Shown: positions 50,402 to 62,257, counted from the first letter of the stretch. The stretch is DNA of 64,000 nucleotides from Bacillus sp. SD088 (GCF_017355205.1 NZ_JADIJK010000003.1:124001-188000), one strand, 5' to 3'. Notes: generated from the letters alone by a model not told the origin. Made by a program: numbers and translations.

Positions 50402-52126
50402 TTAAGAACCTATTTCTTGAAATTGGATATTATGCAATCTCGCAAATAGTCCATTTTGTTGGACTAATTCCGTATATGTTCCATCTTCTTCAATGCCATT
50501 TTCTGTTACGACAATCACACGGTCTGCATCGCGAATCGTCGCCAGGCGATGAGCAATCACTAATGTCGTACGGTCCACAGCTAGTTCATTCAATGCTAAT
50601 TGAATAATTTTTTCTGTTTCCGTATCAAGAGCTGAAGTGGCTTCATCCAAGATTAGGATTGGTGGATTCTTCAAAAACATGCGAGCAATGGCCAAGCGCT
50701 GTTTTTGACCACCAGATAGTTTTAAGCCTCGCTCACCAACTTGCGTTTCAAAGCCTTCAGGAAGTGAGTCGATAAAGTCCTCTAAATGAGCTTTCCTGGC
50801 TGCCTCACGTATTTCTTCTTCACTAGCATTCTGTTTTCCATAAGCAATATTTTCAAGAATTGTCCCTGTAAACAAAAAGACATCTTGCTGAACAATCCCA
50901 ATTTGAGAGCGTAGCGAATGTTTGGTCATATCTCGAATATCTATTCCATCAATCTTAATGGCCCCTTTGTTTACATCATAAAAACGCGGGATCAAAGAAC
51001 AAATCGTCGTTTTTCCTGCACCAGAAGGTCCGACAAAAGCAACAGTCTCCCCTGTGCGAATATTTAAGTCAATTCCTTTCAATACCTCTTTATGTTCATC
51101 ATATTGAAAGTGAACATCCTCAAAAGAAATATTTCCCCTTAAGTAATCAATCGCAACAGCATTAGGACGATCTTGCACTTCTGGCTCTTGATCGATAAGA
51201 TCCCTGAATCGTTTAAATCCAGCCATCCCTTTCGGATATAATTCAAGCAAAGCACTAATTTTATCCACTGGTTTGATCAATACATTTACATAAAGAACAA
51301 AGCTAACCAATTCTCCGTATGTTAGTTTTCCATTAAAACTAAACCATGCTCCTACAACAAGCACCAATAAAGTAACCAGTCTTGTCATCATATAAATGCT
51401 GGAATGAGTTCCTGCCATGACTTTGTATGCCGCGAGCTTGGCGATCCGGAATAACCCATTATCTTTTTTGAAGCGATGAATTTCAAATTGCTCATTTGTA
51501 AAAGACTGGACAACTCGGGCACCAGAGACACTGTCTTCCACTCGAGCATTGACGTCCGCAATCCGGCTGTACATGTTTTTCCATGCATGGTTCATTTTAA
51601 TATTGCAATACGTCACCAACCAAATGAGGAAAGGCACCATAATGCAAGTTATTACGGCTAAGCTAGGATTAATTTGGAACATGATCGCAAAAGCCCCAAC
51701 AAAGGTCATGATCGCAATAAAGAAATCCTCTGGACCATGGTGGGCAAGCTCGCCGATATCAAATAAATCATTCGAGATCCGGCTCATAATATGGCCTGTC
51801 TTCGTATTATCAAAAAAGCGAAACGATTGGCGCTGAACATGGGTAAATAATTGCTCGCGCATATCTGTTTCAATATTAATTCCCAGCTTATGTCCTAAAT
51901 AACTGACGATATATTGAAGTAATGTGCTCAATAAATATACAATGAGTAACAGAACACCCACCGTAAATATTTTATTCCAATCGCCTTCCGGTAATAGTTG
52001 ATCAATAAACCATTGAACCGCTACCGGAAAAGCTAATTCTAGAATAGCCACGATCACCGCACTTGAAAAGTCGATAATAAATAAACGTCTATGTGGTTTA
52101 TAGTAAGAAAAAAACTGTTTTAACAT
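50402..52126 (-). CDS. ABC exporter (half-transporter: membrane plus ATPase domain)
   Basis: 574 residues. An N-terminal membrane domain (about 1-300, six spans) is fused to a nucleotide-binding domain: Walker A GPSGAGKTT near 370, signature LSGGQKQR near 470, Walker B ILILDEATS near 492 and H-loop IAHRLATI. This is the homodimeric multidrug/lipid exporter architecture; the substrate is not readable. It stands alone, convergent with clpP. Confidence 0.92.
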   Translation of the reverse strand: MLKQFFSYYKPHRRLFIIDFSSAVIVAILELAFPVAVQWFIDQLLPEGDWNKIFTVGVLLLIVYLLSTLLQYIVSYLGHKLGINIETDMREQLFTHVQRQSFRFFDNTKTGHIMSRISNDLFDIGELAHHGPEDFFIAIMTFVGAFAIMFQINPSLAVITCIMVPFLIWLVTYCNIKMNHAWKNMYSRIADVNARVEDSVSGARVVQSFTNEQFEIHRFKKDNGLFRIAKLAAYKVMAGTHSSIYMMTRLVTLLVLVVGAWFSFNGKLTYGELVSFVLYVNVLIKPVDKISALLELYPKGMAGFKRFRDLIDQEPEVQDRPNAVAIDYLRGNISFEDVHFQYDEHKEVLKGIDLNIRTGETVAFVGPSGAGKTTICSLIPRFYDVNKGAIKIDGIDIRDMTKHSLRSQIGIVQQDVFLFTGTILENIAYGKQNASEEEIREAARKAHLEDFIDSLPEGFETQVGERGLKLSGGQKQRLAIARMFLKNPPILILDEATSALDTETEKIIQLALNELAVDRTTLVIAHRLATIRDADRVIVVTENGIEEDGTYTELVQQNGLFARLHNIQFQEIGS

Positions 52127-52245
52127 CGTCTAGCTCCTTCAATCATTAAATCCAATTCTACTATCTTTTATAGTGAATCCATTGAATATATCGTCCATGT
52201 TACCTCATTTCTTATGTATGGTCCATCCCTATTTTTTTCCAAAGA

Positions 52246-52281
52246 AAAAGAGTGTTAAACAATGCATTCAACACTCCTTTT
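52246..52281 (-). terminator. Terminator after crh
   Basis: AGTGTT/AACACT stem around a 13-base loop, then CTTTTTCTTT on the minus strand. Confidence 0.7.
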
Positions 52282-52289
52282 CAAGCACA

Positions 52290-52547
52290 CTAATTATTAT
52301 TTTCAATAAAGTTGGACAACTGCGCAACTGCTTCTTCTTCATCACTACCTGTAGCAGAAAGTGTTACAAGTTCATTTGGTCCAATCGCAAGACTCATTAA
52401 ACCCATGATACTTTTTGCATTGACATTTCGACCGCCTTTTTCCAGATAAACATCTGCGGCAAAATTGCTTGCCTCTTGCACAAATTCAGCTGCATGACGA
52501 GACTGTAACCCAGCTGGCAATTTAACTTCTATTTCCTTAGCTACCAT
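52290..52547 (-). CDS. crh: HPr-like catabolite-repression protein Crh
   Basis: 85 residues. Residue 15 is Gln in place of the PTS-reactive His (GLQSRH), while Ser46 is kept in NAKSIMGLMSL. That combination defines Crh: no sugar-phosphate relay, but phosphorylation at Ser46 by HprK lets it bind CcpA. It ends the rapZ-yvcK-whiA-crh cluster. The kinase HprK is also in this window (61316-62257). Confidence 0.96.
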   Translation of the reverse strand: MVAKEIEVKLPAGLQSRHAAEFVQEASNFAADVYLEKGGRNVNAKSIMGLMSLAIGPNELVTLSATGSDEEEAVAQLSNFIENNN

Positions 52548-52565
52548 AGTTCCTCACCCCTTTCC

Positions 52566-53519
52566 TTATTTATATGTGTTGCTTGTTTCACCTTTGCGTA
52601 TTTTTTCTGCAATTTCATCGATTTTTCTTAATCGATGATTAATGCCCGATTTGCTGATTGAATTTCCGGAAACCATTTCGCCTAATTCCTTCAAGGTTAA
52701 ATCTTGATGCTCCATACGCAAAATGGCAATCTCTCGAAGTTTTTCAGGCAAGATATCTAAGCCTTCTGTTTCCTGTATATAGCGGATATTTTCCGCTTGT
52801 CTTAATGAAGCACCAATCGTTTTATTCAAATTAGCTGTTTCACAATTCACAAGCCGGTTCACGGAATTTCGCATATCCCGAACAATTCGGACATCCTCAA
52901 ATTTCAATAAGGCATTATGAGCTCCGATCACACTAAGGAAATCAGCAATCTTCTCAGCTTCTTTTAAATAGGTAATATACCCATTCTTGCGCTCTAAAAA
53001 CTTGCTATTCAATGAAAATTCATTCATGAGTTCACTGAGTGCCTGATTATGCTCTTTATATAGAGAGGCAATTTCAAGGTGATAGGAAGATGTCTCCGGA
53101 TTATTGACAGAACCACCTGCTAGGAATGCCCCTCGTAAATACGAACGTTTGCAACACTCATCTACAATTAATTCTTGTGCAATGTCGTGTATAAAGGTAA
53201 AACCTTCCCCTAAAATTTTCAAATCGCGCAAAATGGTTTCTGACTGTTTTTTCAGACGGACAATATAGACATTATTTTTTTTGAGACGCATTTTCTTCCT
53301 AACTAATAATTCTACTTCAGTTGCATAAATCCTTTTTATTAAAATATAAATTCTTCTAGCAATGGCTGCATTTTCGGTTTGCACATTTACAACAAGAATA
53401 CGATTGGAAAAGGAGAGTGAGCCATTCATTCTAATCAGGGCAGATAATTCAGCCTTTGCACAGCAATCTGCAGGTTCTAATGTTGTTAATTCTTTTTTTG
53501 TGTCTGAAGCAAACGACAC
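52566..53519 (-). CDS. whiA: WhiA-family DNA-binding protein
   Basis: About 317 residues from GTG 53517-53519 ([15 protein letters not shown]), 8 bases after AGGAGG; a GTG three codons earlier overlaps the site. Homing-endonuclease-like N-terminal domain ([19 protein letters not shown] near 140) and a C-terminal HTH ([27 protein letters not shown]). Linked to cell division and chromosome segregation in Bacillus. Confidence 0.96.
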   Translation of the reverse strand: MSFASDTKKELTTLEPADCCAKAELSALIRMNGSLSFSNRILVVNVQTENAAIARRIYILIKRIYATEVELLVRKKMRLKKNNVYIVRLKKQSETILRDLKILGEGFTFIHDIAQELIVDECCKRSYLRGAFLAGGSVNNPETSSYHLEIASLYKEHNQALSELMNEFSLNSKFLERKNGYITYLKEAEKIADFLSVIGAHNALLKFEDVRIVRDMRNSVNRLVNCETANLNKTIGASLRQAENIRYIQETEGLDILPEKLREIAILRMEHQDLTLKELGEMVSGNSISKSGINHRLRKIDEIAEKIRKGETSNTYK

Positions 53520-53689
53520 CTCTGCCACCTCCTAAGAAAATCGCAAGCGCCCATCATTATACGGCTAATGCATAACATCCTCTAAGCATATTCATGATGA
53601 AAGCTTTTTCCATTTGCATGAGGATATATGTAAGTCATTAGATAACCGATAAATGAACTGTTTTCGCAACAATTCCTTTTCGTTCACTC

Positions 53690-54652
53690 CTATTTCTTTT
53701 CAATAAGAGAATAAAGAATCTGAGCGACTTTTGCAGTATCGTGTCGAACGAGTCCTTTATCTAAGCCAATAATTTCTTCTGCAATAACGCCAACTCCCAA
53801 ATTCGCCAAGTTCTCTACATCAAAAACAACCGGTCTCGCTTGCTCTTCCTGGTATCGATATTTTAAATGGGTTGGGATTGGTTTATTATTGACAAGCACA
53901 AGATCAATAAAGGGACGATCCATATGGGAATATAGCGCGCGAATATGATCACTTGCGGAAAAATTCAATGTTTCTCCAGGCTGTGTCATCAAGTTGCAAA
54001 TATATACTTTTTTGGCTTTTGCTTTACAAATTTCTTCCCCAATTCCAGGAACTAATAAATTTGGTAAAAGACTGGTATACAAACTTCCAGGTCCTAGCAC
54101 GATCAGGTCCGCTTCACGAATCACTTGGACGGTTTCCCTCAAGGGCTTAATCGGCTCAGGAGTTAAAAAAACTCTTTTAACAGCTTTCCCTGATTCAGGA
54201 ATTTTCGATTCACCACTTACAATCGAACCGTCCTCCATTTCAGCATTCAATACTACACATTGATTGGCTGCAGGAAGAACATGACCGCGTACATTTAATA
54301 CCCGACTCATCTCTTGGATAGCATGAACAAAATTCCCAGTGATGGACGTGAGTGCGGCGAGAATTAAATTTCCTAGAGAATGGCCAGAAAGCTCACTATT
54401 TGAATTAAAACGATGCTGAAACATTTCAATGATCAAAGGTTCTTGATCAGATAAAGCAGCAATGACATTTCTTACATCCCCTGGTGGCGGTATTTCCATT
54501 TCCTCTCTTAAGCGCCCTGAGCTTCCACCATCATCTGCCACTGTCACAATGGCAGATAAATCAACAGGGAGATTTTTTAAGCCGCGCAATAGAACGGGTA
54601 ACCCTGTACCCCCTCCTACGACAGCTATCTTGGGACTTGATGTTTCTGTCAT
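53690..54652 (-). CDS. yvcK: YvcK-type gluconeogenesis/UDP-GlcNAc-binding protein
   Basis: 320 residues. The Rossmann nucleotide-sugar motif [15 protein letters not shown] at residues 10-25 and [12 protein letters not shown] near 90 mark the CofD-like YvcK/MgfK family. In Bacillus it is needed for normal shape on gluconeogenic carbon sources and it binds UDP-GlcNAc. Its ATG overlaps the rapZ stop by 4 bp. Confidence 0.95.
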   Translation of the reverse strand: MTETSSPKIAVVGGGTGLPVLLRGLKNLPVDLSAIVTVADDGGSSGRLREEMEIPPPGDVRNVIAALSDQEPLIIEMFQHRFNSNSELSGHSLGNLILAALTSITGNFVHAIQEMSRVLNVRGHVLPAANQCVVLNAEMEDGSIVSGESKIPESGKAVKRVFLTPEPIKPLRETVQVIREADLIVLGPGSLYTSLLPNLLVPGIGEEICKAKAKKVYICNLMTQPGETLNFSASDHIRALYSHMDRPFIDLVLVNNKPIPTHLKYRYQEEQARPVVFDVENLANLGVGVIAEEIIGLDKGLVRHDTAKVAQILYSLIEKK

Positions 54653-55542
54653 AGTGTTTTTCCCTTTCTCTTTTGAATGTCTCGATGAGTAATCGATACG
54701 TGATAATCATTTTCATAAAATTTACCAATATATTCAGAAAGGGCGACAGAACGATGTTGTCCGCCCGTACAGCCAATCGCAATCACAAGCTGGCTTTTCC
54801 CTTCCCGTTTATAGAGGGGCAGCATAAAAGTGAGTAAATCTGTCGTTTTCGCAAGGAATTTCTGTGTATCATTCCATTTTAAAACATATTGATACACTTC
54901 TTCTTCCATTCCAGTTTTAGGCCGCATGTGATCAATATAATGCGGATTTGGTAAGAAACGTACATCAAATACTAGATCTGCATCAATAGGAATCCCATGT
55001 TTAAACCCGAATGACATCACATTGACCGTAAAGGCGGTCTTTCTGTTCGCGGAAAAATCTTCTATAATTTTTTCACGCAATTCTTTCGGCTGCATATTGG
55101 ATGTGTCATAAATTAACTGAGCACGACCTTTTAATTCATCTAAAATATGACGTTCTCGTCTGATTCCTTCAAGAGGTAACCCCTCTGTTGCAAGCGGATG
55201 GGAACGACGTGTTTCTTTATAGCGTCTTACAAGAGCCGCATCATTTGCATCTAGAAAAAGAATTTGGGGAGTCATCCATGTTGAACCAGAAAATTCATCC
55301 AACACACGTAATAAAGTATCAAAAAACTCACGCCCTCGTAAATCCATAACAAGCGCTACTTTATTCATCTTATTTCCAGATTCCTTCATTAATTCCAGAA
55401 ACTTTGGCATCAATGCAGGAGGCAAGTTGTCCACGCAAAAGAAGCCTAAATCTTCGAAGCTATGAATGGCGACTGTTTTCCCTGCCCCTGACATTCCGGT
55501 AATTATGACTAGTTGTATGTCTTCAGATCCTATTGTGCTCAT
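54649..55542 (-). CDS. rapZ: RNase adapter-like P-loop protein RapZ/YvcJ
   Basis: About 297 residues from ATG 55540-55542 ([10 protein letters not shown]), with CGGAG upstream; a GTG three codons earlier is less well placed. Walker A GMSGAGKT near 18 and [11 protein letters not shown] in the C-terminal domain. In Bacillus YvcJ hydrolyses GTP and affects competence; in enteric bacteria RapZ controls GlmS. Translation is coupled to yvcK. Confidence 0.95.
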   Translation of the reverse strand: MSTIGSEDIQLVIITGMSGAGKTVAIHSFEDLGFFCVDNLPPALMPKFLELMKESGNKMNKVALVMDLRGREFFDTLLRVLDEFSGSTWMTPQILFLDANDAALVRRYKETRRSHPLATEGLPLEGIRRERHILDELKGRAQLIYDTSNMQPKELREKIIEDFSANRKTAFTVNVMSFGFKHGIPIDADLVFDVRFLPNPHYIDHMRPKTGMEEEVYQYVLKWNDTQKFLAKTTDLLTFMLPLYKREGKSQLVIAIGCTGGQHRSVALSEYIGKFYENDYHVSITHRDIQKRKGKTL

Positions 55543-55867
55543 GCATTCCACTCCGTTTTCCGTTTCGCTTTCTTTCTCATGATATTATTATACTATCAAT
55601 GAGGTGTAAATAACAGCCTGTCAATTCTTTTAAAAGTGGGAGTTATTTTTTGTCAGCTATAAAAAGCTGTAAAAAAAAAAGCACAAGCCCTAAGGCTGTG
55701 CTTTCAAAAAAGGGATATTGTATAAAAAGGGGGTCAATATCTCATATATATAATGTACCCGAAAATCATTGCACTACTGTTACAAACAGATTAATTCAGT
55801 GTAACTTTTTTATTGCGTCCAAATTGCAAGAACGGACAGCATTTCCCCCTTGTTAAAACAGGCTTTA
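55543..55867. other. trxB-rapZ intergenic region
   Basis: 325 bp. Holds the trxB terminator (55671-55704) and the rapZ leader. The usual Bacillus NUDIX gene yvcI is absent from this position. No other gene is seen. Confidence 0.6.
55671..55704 (-). terminator. Terminator after trxB
   Basis: Minus strand: AAAGCACAGCC, loop TTAG, GGCTTGTGCTTT, followed by a run of T residues. The stem has a single bulge. Confidence 0.88.
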
Positions 55868-56839
<972 letters not shown>

Positions 56840-56854
56840 CTATTCCATAGAGAA

Positions 56855-56957
56855 TGTTCAAAAAGACCAGTAAAAATTAATCCAGCAAATTTTCACCGTA
56901 TAGGATGTACTAGTGCTTAGTCACTGACTTGAGCCTTTTTATCCTTCTTTTTGAACA
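56855..56957. repeat. Dispersed intergenic repeat, family 3 (short copy)
   Basis: TGTTCAAAAAGACCAG...CTTCTTTTTGAACA inverted ends; core TATAGGATGTACTAGTGC. Lies between trxB and the TPR gene. Confidence 0.82.
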
Positions 56958-57022
56958 TACATTTATTATTACTGATCTATTTCTATCGTATTAAAGAGCG
57001 CCAGTTTCGTCTATTTATCTGC

Positions 57023-58540
57023 TCATTCTAATTCGTTTTCCAAAATACGGACATACTTCCGTAAAGTGGAAGTCGAAATAGCATACTCCTTAGCTATTTC
57101 CAATTGTGTTTTTTTATTATGGCGCGTTTTTAACCAAATATACTCTATTGCACCCGCTAAGGCGAAGGGATTTTTAATCGCAGTTTGATTTTCAAGCATT
57201 TTAAAAAAAGCACGAAACCATAATAGGAGTAAGCTACGTCTTTCCCATGCTTGTGCTTGATATTTCTCGAATAATACCATTGCCACTTCATGTCCTTGCA
57301 TGATCTCATCTTCATGCGAAATAAATTCAGGATTTAGTTCTGTTTGTAAAATATAGTTTAAATATCTTTTTTCAAATGGCGTAAATTTGTCTAAGTCCAT
57401 TTGCTCCAATTGTTTATAAATTTCTGCTTTAGATGTGGACACAGAGATTAAAAAGATTCCATATAACCTATTTTCAAGGTGCTCACTAGTCAACCATTTC
57501 ATAATGGTCACATCCTCATTCTCAAAATGAGTAATCGCTTCTTCTGTGACCTTCCAAGGTTCCTTTTGTGAAAGCGCAGGATTGATTTTGGTTAATTTCT
57601 CCCAAGCCTCCAAGGCTACTTTATGATTTCCAGAAAAATAAGCGGATTTCGCTAACCAATAATAATAAGAAGAATCTCCTTCATATCCATATTTCTGTAA
57701 ATGACGTAGCCAAGAATAGGCTTGATGATACTTTCCAGCCAAAGCAAAGGTAGCGCCTAGTTTATAACGATGTTCAAAATGAATCGGTTGGACTTTATCC
57801 AATGCTTGGAGTAATTCCTCTAACGCCTCTAGCTTGTCTTCATAATAAAGAAATACAGCTAAGTTACAGAGAGCATGTAAATTGCCTGGACTTTGCTCCA
57901 ATACATATTGAATGATTTCAAATGCTTTTGTTGTTTTACCTTCATAAAAATACGCCAGAGCCAAATTATTGTATGCTGGCCAAAGCTCAGGATAATCTTT
58001 CACAGTTTGTTCAAGTATTTCGATTGCTTGTGACATTAAACCTTCTTGCAATAAATCTCTGGCTTGATCAAGTTGGGCAATCATTTCATCTTGTTTAACA
58101 AGTTCAGAAAAGCTTTCATCATCTTCTACACCAATTAAATCTAATAACTCTTTTGCTTCTTCCGCAAATTCTCCTACTTCGTCTAACTCAAGATAGAGTT
58201 GCGCATTCTTATAGGCTTCTGTAAATAGCCCCAAGTGGGCATCATTATTAGCCATAAAATAATAACATTCGGTTAAACTTTCATCTAATTCTGCCAACAC
58301 CATTTGTAACAGCTTATTGGACTCCTCATATTCTCCAATTTCAGTGTGAACAATAGCTAATTGACAGGCAATGATCGGTTCCAAGGGCTCTAATTCAAAA
58401 GCTCTTTTCAAATATTTTTTCGCTTTCTTCATATCAAAACGATCATATGCTTTTATACCTCTATTAAAATAGTATTCTCCTGTTGGGATAAAAGAAAATA
58501 TTTTGGCTTTATCTAATTTTCCTTTCGAGTTGTTAAACAT
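57023..58540 (-). CDS. Tetratricopeptide-repeat protein (YvcD-like)
   Basis: 505 residues from ATG 58538-58540 (MFNNSKGKLDKAK), with CGGAGGAT upstream. Several TPR units (for example AKKYLKRAFELEPLEPIIA and WPAYNNLALAYFYEGKTTKAF) make a scaffold. The last 80 residues (IAKEYAISTSTLRKYVRILENE) look like a helix-turn-helix. It sits upstream of trxB as YvcD does in Bacillus. The function is unknown. Confidence 0.85.
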   Translation of the reverse strand: MFNNSKGKLDKAKIFSFIPTGEYYFNRGIKAYDRFDMKKAKKYLKRAFELEPLEPIIACQLAIVHTEIGEYEESNKLLQMVLAELDESLTECYYFMANNDAHLGLFTEAYKNAQLYLELDEVGEFAEEAKELLDLIGVEDDESFSELVKQDEMIAQLDQARDLLQEGLMSQAIEILEQTVKDYPELWPAYNNLALAYFYEGKTTKAFEIIQYVLEQSPGNLHALCNLAVFLYYEDKLEALEELLQALDKVQPIHFEHRYKLGATFALAGKYHQAYSWLRHLQKYGYEGDSSYYYWLAKSAYFSGNHKVALEAWEKLTKINPALSQKEPWKVTEEAITHFENEDVTIMKWLTSEHLENRLYGIFLISVSTSKAEIYKQLEQMDLDKFTPFEKRYLNYILQTELNPEFISHEDEIMQGHEVAMVLFEKYQAQAWERRSLLLLWFRAFFKMLENQTAIKNPFALAGAIEYIWLKTRHNKKTQLEIAKEYAISTSTLRKYVRILENELE

Positions 58541-59243
58541 CAAAATCCTCCGTTGCTGTATTCCTTGTCGCTTTTTGTAGTATATCATACGACACCCACG
58601 CTGACACACCTCGAATTTTGGAAATTTTTCTACTTTTATACCATTTTTTATAAGAAAAGCGCAAGCGCCCGCCTATCGGCGACAAGCAAATGTTCCTGAA
58701 CCTAGAAAGGGTGCATTTTCCCTTTATAGGTTCAGAGTTATTAAGCAGAACATCGGCTAAGTTCGCCCCGTCCTGGCGGCAGACTCAAACGCGACGTCCT
58801 GTCGCTTCATCTGCACTAGTACATCCTGTACGTCGCAACGCCGATGGACTCGCTCCTGCGAGCCTCGAGCCGATGGCGCCTGGAGCTGGACAACTCCAAA
58901 ACTCGGGCTTAAAGCAAATCCTAAGGAAAATTTTATACTTTCTTACCTTATAGAAAAATGTAGACCAGGTAAAACTACATAGGCCTGCCTCTTTTGCTTT
59001 ATATATTGCAAAACAGAGACAGGCTAAAAGCATAAATGGGGCTGGGACAAAAGTGGTTTCACCAAAGAAAAAACCGAACTAGTATGATGCATGTCCTCGC
59101 TCCGGAAATATACTTCGCTTTCCGCGGGCGGCTGGTGAGCTTCCTCGTGCTATCGCACTCCGGAATCTCACCGATGCCTTTCCTCCCGCTGGAGTCTACG
59201 TATATTTCCTCCGCTAAGGTAATGCATTGTTCGGTTTTAGAGC
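58541..59243. other. Repeat-filled region of about 0.7 kb
   Basis: Family 4 (58655-58890) and family 1 (59038-59270) repeats and AT-rich spacer. No gene seen; the small frames are repeat sequence. Confidence 0.75.
58655..58890. repeat. Dispersed intergenic repeat, family 4 with insertion
   Basis: Starts AAAAGCGCAAGCGCCC, carries GACAAGCAAATGTTCCTGAA and its inverted partner TAGGTTCAG, and ends GGCGCCTGGAGCTGGA. The extra middle segment contains ACTAGTACATCCTGTAC, which also occurs in family 3 (30099, 41964), so this copy is a mosaic. Confidence 0.82.
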
Positions 59244-59270
59244 TTATTTTTTTAGTTTTTTCCTAGCCTC
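59038..59270. repeat. Dispersed intergenic repeat, family 1 (full copy), overlapping a gene end
   Basis: GGGGCTGGGACAAAA at the left; TTTTTTCCTAGCCTCATT at the right. AATATACTTCGCTTTCCGCG matches 2551-2780. The right edge runs into the acyltransferase gene and supplies its last codons and stop. Confidence 0.85.
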
Positions 59271-59798
59271 ATTCATCCCATAAATGGGGTCATCTTTCCA
59301 ACGCTCTTCCCGCTCTTGCTTTGTATAGATCACTTTCATTGGGTTTCCCCCTACGAATGCTCCTGCGGGCACATCCTTATGCACAAGAGTACCTGCTGAG
59401 ACAATCGCATGATCCCCAATTGTAATTCCTGGCAAAATCGTGGTATTGGCTCCAATCATGACATGGTCACCAATACTCACTTGCCCTAAACGATATTCTT
59501 TAATCAAATATTCATGTGCTAGAATCGTGGTATTATAACCAATCACAGTATTTTCCCCAACCTTGATTTTCTCTGGAAACATCACATCTAACATAACCAT
59601 CAAAGCAAAAGCTGTTTTTTGACCGACCTCCATTTTTAGGAAACGTCGATACAGCCAATTTTTTAGTTTTAAAAAAGGGGTGTATCTAGCTGCTTGAATG
59701 ACGATGAAGTTTTTCATTACTTTCCAAAATGGAACGGTTTTATACACATGCCAAAGTGAGTTCGCTCTTTCTACCGGAAAGCGCTCCGTGCGTCTCAT
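59244..59798 (-). CDS. Hexapeptide-repeat acyltransferase
   Basis: 184 residues. Left-handed beta-helix repeats (IGENTVIGYNTTILAHEYLI, IGANTTILPGITIGDHAIVSAGTLV) are typical of the WbbJ/maltose-acetyltransferase family; the YvoF protein stands here in Bacillus. It probably acetylates a sugar. The ATG overlaps the ppaX stop by 4 bp. The C-terminal residues (KKLKK) come from the family 1 repeat. Confidence 0.9.
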   Translation of the reverse strand: MRRTERFPVERANSLWHVYKTVPFWKVMKNFIVIQAARYTPFLKLKNWLYRRFLKMEVGQKTAFALMVMLDVMFPEKIKVGENTVIGYNTTILAHEYLIKEYRLGQVSIGDHVMIGANTTILPGITIGDHAIVSAGTLVHKDVPAGAFVGGNPMKVIYTKQEREERWKDDPIYGMNEARKKLKK

Positions 59799-60448
59799 TG
59801 AGGTTTAACCCCAATGATATTCAATAAATCAGCCATATGATCCAACATAAAATCAGGATGATAACTTTGTAAATGATCCTTCCCTTTCAAAGACCAAGCA
59901 ACCCCGCAAGTAGTGGTACCCGCATTTTTACCACCAAGAATATCATGATAATTATCTCCAATCATGATCGTTTCCTCTGGTTGTGAATCAAGTAAATGCA
60001 TGGCCTTATTTAATGGTTCAGGATCTGGCTTTACATTTTCCACTTCATCCATTGTAATCACCACTTTAAAAAATGGCTCTAAATGGGTTAATTTTAGGCC
60101 TTTTAAGACTGTATTTCTTTTCTTTGTTGAAACAATTGCCAATTTATAGCCATTTTCATGTAAAGTCCGTATCGTTTCAAAAACGCCATCAAATTCCTTC
60201 ACAAGCAAATCATGTTGTTCAAGATTATGTTTTCGATACACTTGAATCATTTCTTCGGCTTTCTCAGGGTCTAGCCCATGAAACACATCGAATAAGGATG
60301 GCCCCATAAACGGAAGCACGTCTTCACGTTGGAACCTGCCAGGAAAATATTGTTCCAATGTATGTAAATAAGAAGAAATGATTAATTCATTCGTGTCAAT
60401 TAAGGTTCCATCAAGATCAAATAATAATGTTGTAAGATTCTGTCGCAT
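59795..60448 (-). CDS. ppaX: Pyrophosphatase PpaX (HAD family)
   Basis: 217 residues from ATG 60446-60448 (MRQNLTTLLFDLDGTLIDTNELI), with GGAAGGGG upstream; a GTG 13 codons earlier overlaps lgt. HAD motifs DLDGTL, the STK motif II and GDNYHDILGGKNAG. It hydrolyses pyrophosphate formed by HprK/P-type dephosphorylation, which links it to the kinase two genes upstream. Confidence 0.93.
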   Translation of the reverse strand: MRQNLTTLLFDLDGTLIDTNELIISSYLHTLEQYFPGRFQREDVLPFMGPSLFDVFHGLDPEKAEEMIQVYRKHNLEQHDLLVKEFDGVFETIRTLHENGYKLAIVSTKKRNTVLKGLKLTHLEPFFKVVITMDEVENVKPDPEPLNKAMHLLDSQPEETIMIGDNYHDILGGKNAGTTTCGVAWSLKGKDHLQSYHPDFMLDHMADLLNIIGVKPQ

Positions 60449-60483
60449 GCCAAAGCCCCTTCCTATCTTGTCCTTCTCTGGTG

Positions 60484-61293
60484 TCACGAACCTTGATCCT
60501 TATATTTTTGTTTGGCCATTCCCGTGTAACGACGATAGAACCAAATCGCAATGGCAATTAAAATGATGACAAGTGAAATGACTTGAGCCATCCGTAATGA
60601 TTCCAGCATTAAGCTGTCCGTACGCAGTCCTTCCACAAAAAAACGGCCAATTGAATACCAAATAAGATAACTTAAGAATAGTTCCCCACGTCGCAATGAG
60701 CTTCTCCTTAAAAGAAGCAGGATGATAAAACCGAGTATATTCCAGACAGATTCATATAAAAAAGTGGGGTGATAATACTCTCCATTTATATACATTTGAT
60801 CAATAATAAACTGTGGTAAACGGAGATTTTCTAGGAATGCTCTAGAAACAGCCTCCCCATGTGCTTCTTGATTAATGAAATTCCCCCAACGTCCAATCGC
60901 TTGTCCTAAAATAAGACTTGGGGCGGCAACATCTGCCAGTTTCCAAAAAGATATATTTTTTTTGCGGCAAAAAATTACTGCGGTCGCAACGGCTCCGATT
61001 AGAGCTCCATGAATGGCGATCCCACCTTCCCAGATCCTAATAATCTTTTCTGGGTGCTGGGAATAAAAGCCCCATTCAAACAGTACATAATAAATCCGCG
61101 CACAAATAATTGAAATCGGAATCGCCCAGATCAAAAGATCCGTAAATGTATCTTTTGGAAGTCCCCTCTTATTCGCTTCACGTACAGCAACAATAAGAGC
61201 CAGAGCAATTCCTACCCCAATAATAATGCCATACCAGCGAATAGCAAAAGGTCCTAATTCAATCGCTATCGGGTTAATTGGTTCAATGCTCAT
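60484..61293 (-). CDS. lgt: Prolipoprotein diacylglyceryl transferase
   Basis: 269 residues, seven predicted spans. Signature HGALIG and [13 protein letters not shown] (about 137-150), with the catalytic Arg. It adds diacylglycerol to the lipobox Cys of lipoproteins, including the five sugar-binding lipoproteins in this window. Placed between hprK and ppaX. Confidence 0.97.
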   Translation of the reverse strand: MSIEPINPIAIELGPFAIRWYGIIIGVGIALALIVAVREANKRGLPKDTFTDLLIWAIPISIICARIYYVLFEWGFYSQHPEKIIRIWEGGIAIHGALIGAVATAVIFCRKKNISFWKLADVAAPSLILGQAIGRWGNFINQEAHGEAVSRAFLENLRLPQFIIDQMYINGEYYHPTFLYESVWNILGFIILLLLRRSSLRRGELFLSYLIWYSIGRFFVEGLRTDSLMLESLRMAQVISLVIILIAIAIWFYRRYTGMAKQKYKDQGS

Positions 61294-61315
61294 TCTTCCT
61301 CTCCTTTCTAAATCG

Positions 61316-62257
61316 TTATGTCATCATATCATGATCATTACCATTTTGAATAACTTCAGCTAATCTTTCTGTAAATTGCTTCGCCGCATTCACTCCCATA
61401 TTCTTCAAACGGAAATTCATTGCAGCCACTTCAATAATAACAGCAAGGTTACGCCCTGGTCTTACAGGGATGGTTAATTTCGGTATTTCTGTATGAATGA
61501 TTTTTAGTTTGTCCTCATCAAGACCTACTCGATCATAATGCTTTTGCTCATCCCAAAGCTCTAAATGAACAGATAAGGTAATCTTTTTACTTGAGCGAAC
61601 AGCACCTGCCCCAAACAAAGTCATTACATTGATAATGCCCAATCCGCGAATTTCCAAAAGTTGTTTTAATAACGGGGGCGGGCTTCCTACAAGCATGTTT
61701 TCCTCAATTTCACTAATTTCCACACAATCATCTGCGACAAGTTGATGGCCACGTTTAATGAGGGCTAATGCCGTCTCACTCTTCCCGACTCCACTTTGTC
61801 CTGTGATCAAAACACCAATGCCATAAATATCAATTAAAACACCGTGCACAGCCGTTGTAGGGGCTAACTCACTTTCTAAGTAATTCGTCAGCTTACTGGA
61901 AAAACGGGTTGTCTTCATCGATGTTCTCAGCAAAGGAACACTATTACGTTCTGCCGACTCAACTAATTCCTTGGGGATTTCTAGTCCTCTCGAAATAACA
62001 ATAGCAGGTGTTATATCATTACAAAGCAATTCCATTCGTTCTTTTCTTTCACTTTTTAATAATCTGCTACTAAAATCAATTTCTGTTCTGCCTAGCAATT
62101 GAACACGTTCTGCAGGGTAATAATTAAAGAAGCCTGCTAATTCTAAAGCTGGGCGGGAAATATCCGTGGTTGTAATCGGTTTATGAACACCTTCTTCTCC
62201 ACTTATAAGCTCCAAATCGAAACGCTCTATGATATCTTCTGTCCGAACTTTGGACAA
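61316..62257 (-). CDS. hprK: HPr kinase/phosphorylase
   Basis: 313 residues if started at TTG 62255-62257 ([13 protein letters not shown]), 8 bases after GGAG; the ATG two codons earlier is too close to it. Walker [12 protein letters not shown] near 152 and [10 protein letters not shown] near 235. It phosphorylates and dephosphorylates HPr and Crh at Ser46 to signal carbon status. Confidence 0.96.
   Translation of the reverse strand: MSKVRTEDIIERFDLELISGEEGVHKPITTTDISRPALELAGFFNYYPAERVQLLGRTEIDFSSRLLKSERKERMELLCNDITPAIVISRGLEIPKELVESAERNSVPLLRTSMKTTRFSSKLTNYLESELAPTTAVHGVLIDIYGIGVLITGQSGVGKSETALALIKRGHQLVADDCVEISEIEENMLVGSPPPLLKQLLEIRGLGIINVMTLFGAGAVRSSKKITLSVHLELWDEQKHYDRVGLDEDKLKIIHTEIPKLTIPVRPGRNLAVIIEVAAMNFRLKNMGVNAAKQFTERLAEVIQNGNDHDMMT

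Noticed and set aside
58785-59033. An 82-codon minus-strand frame
   Set aside because: Composed of the family 4 repeat mosaic; no conserved protein features.
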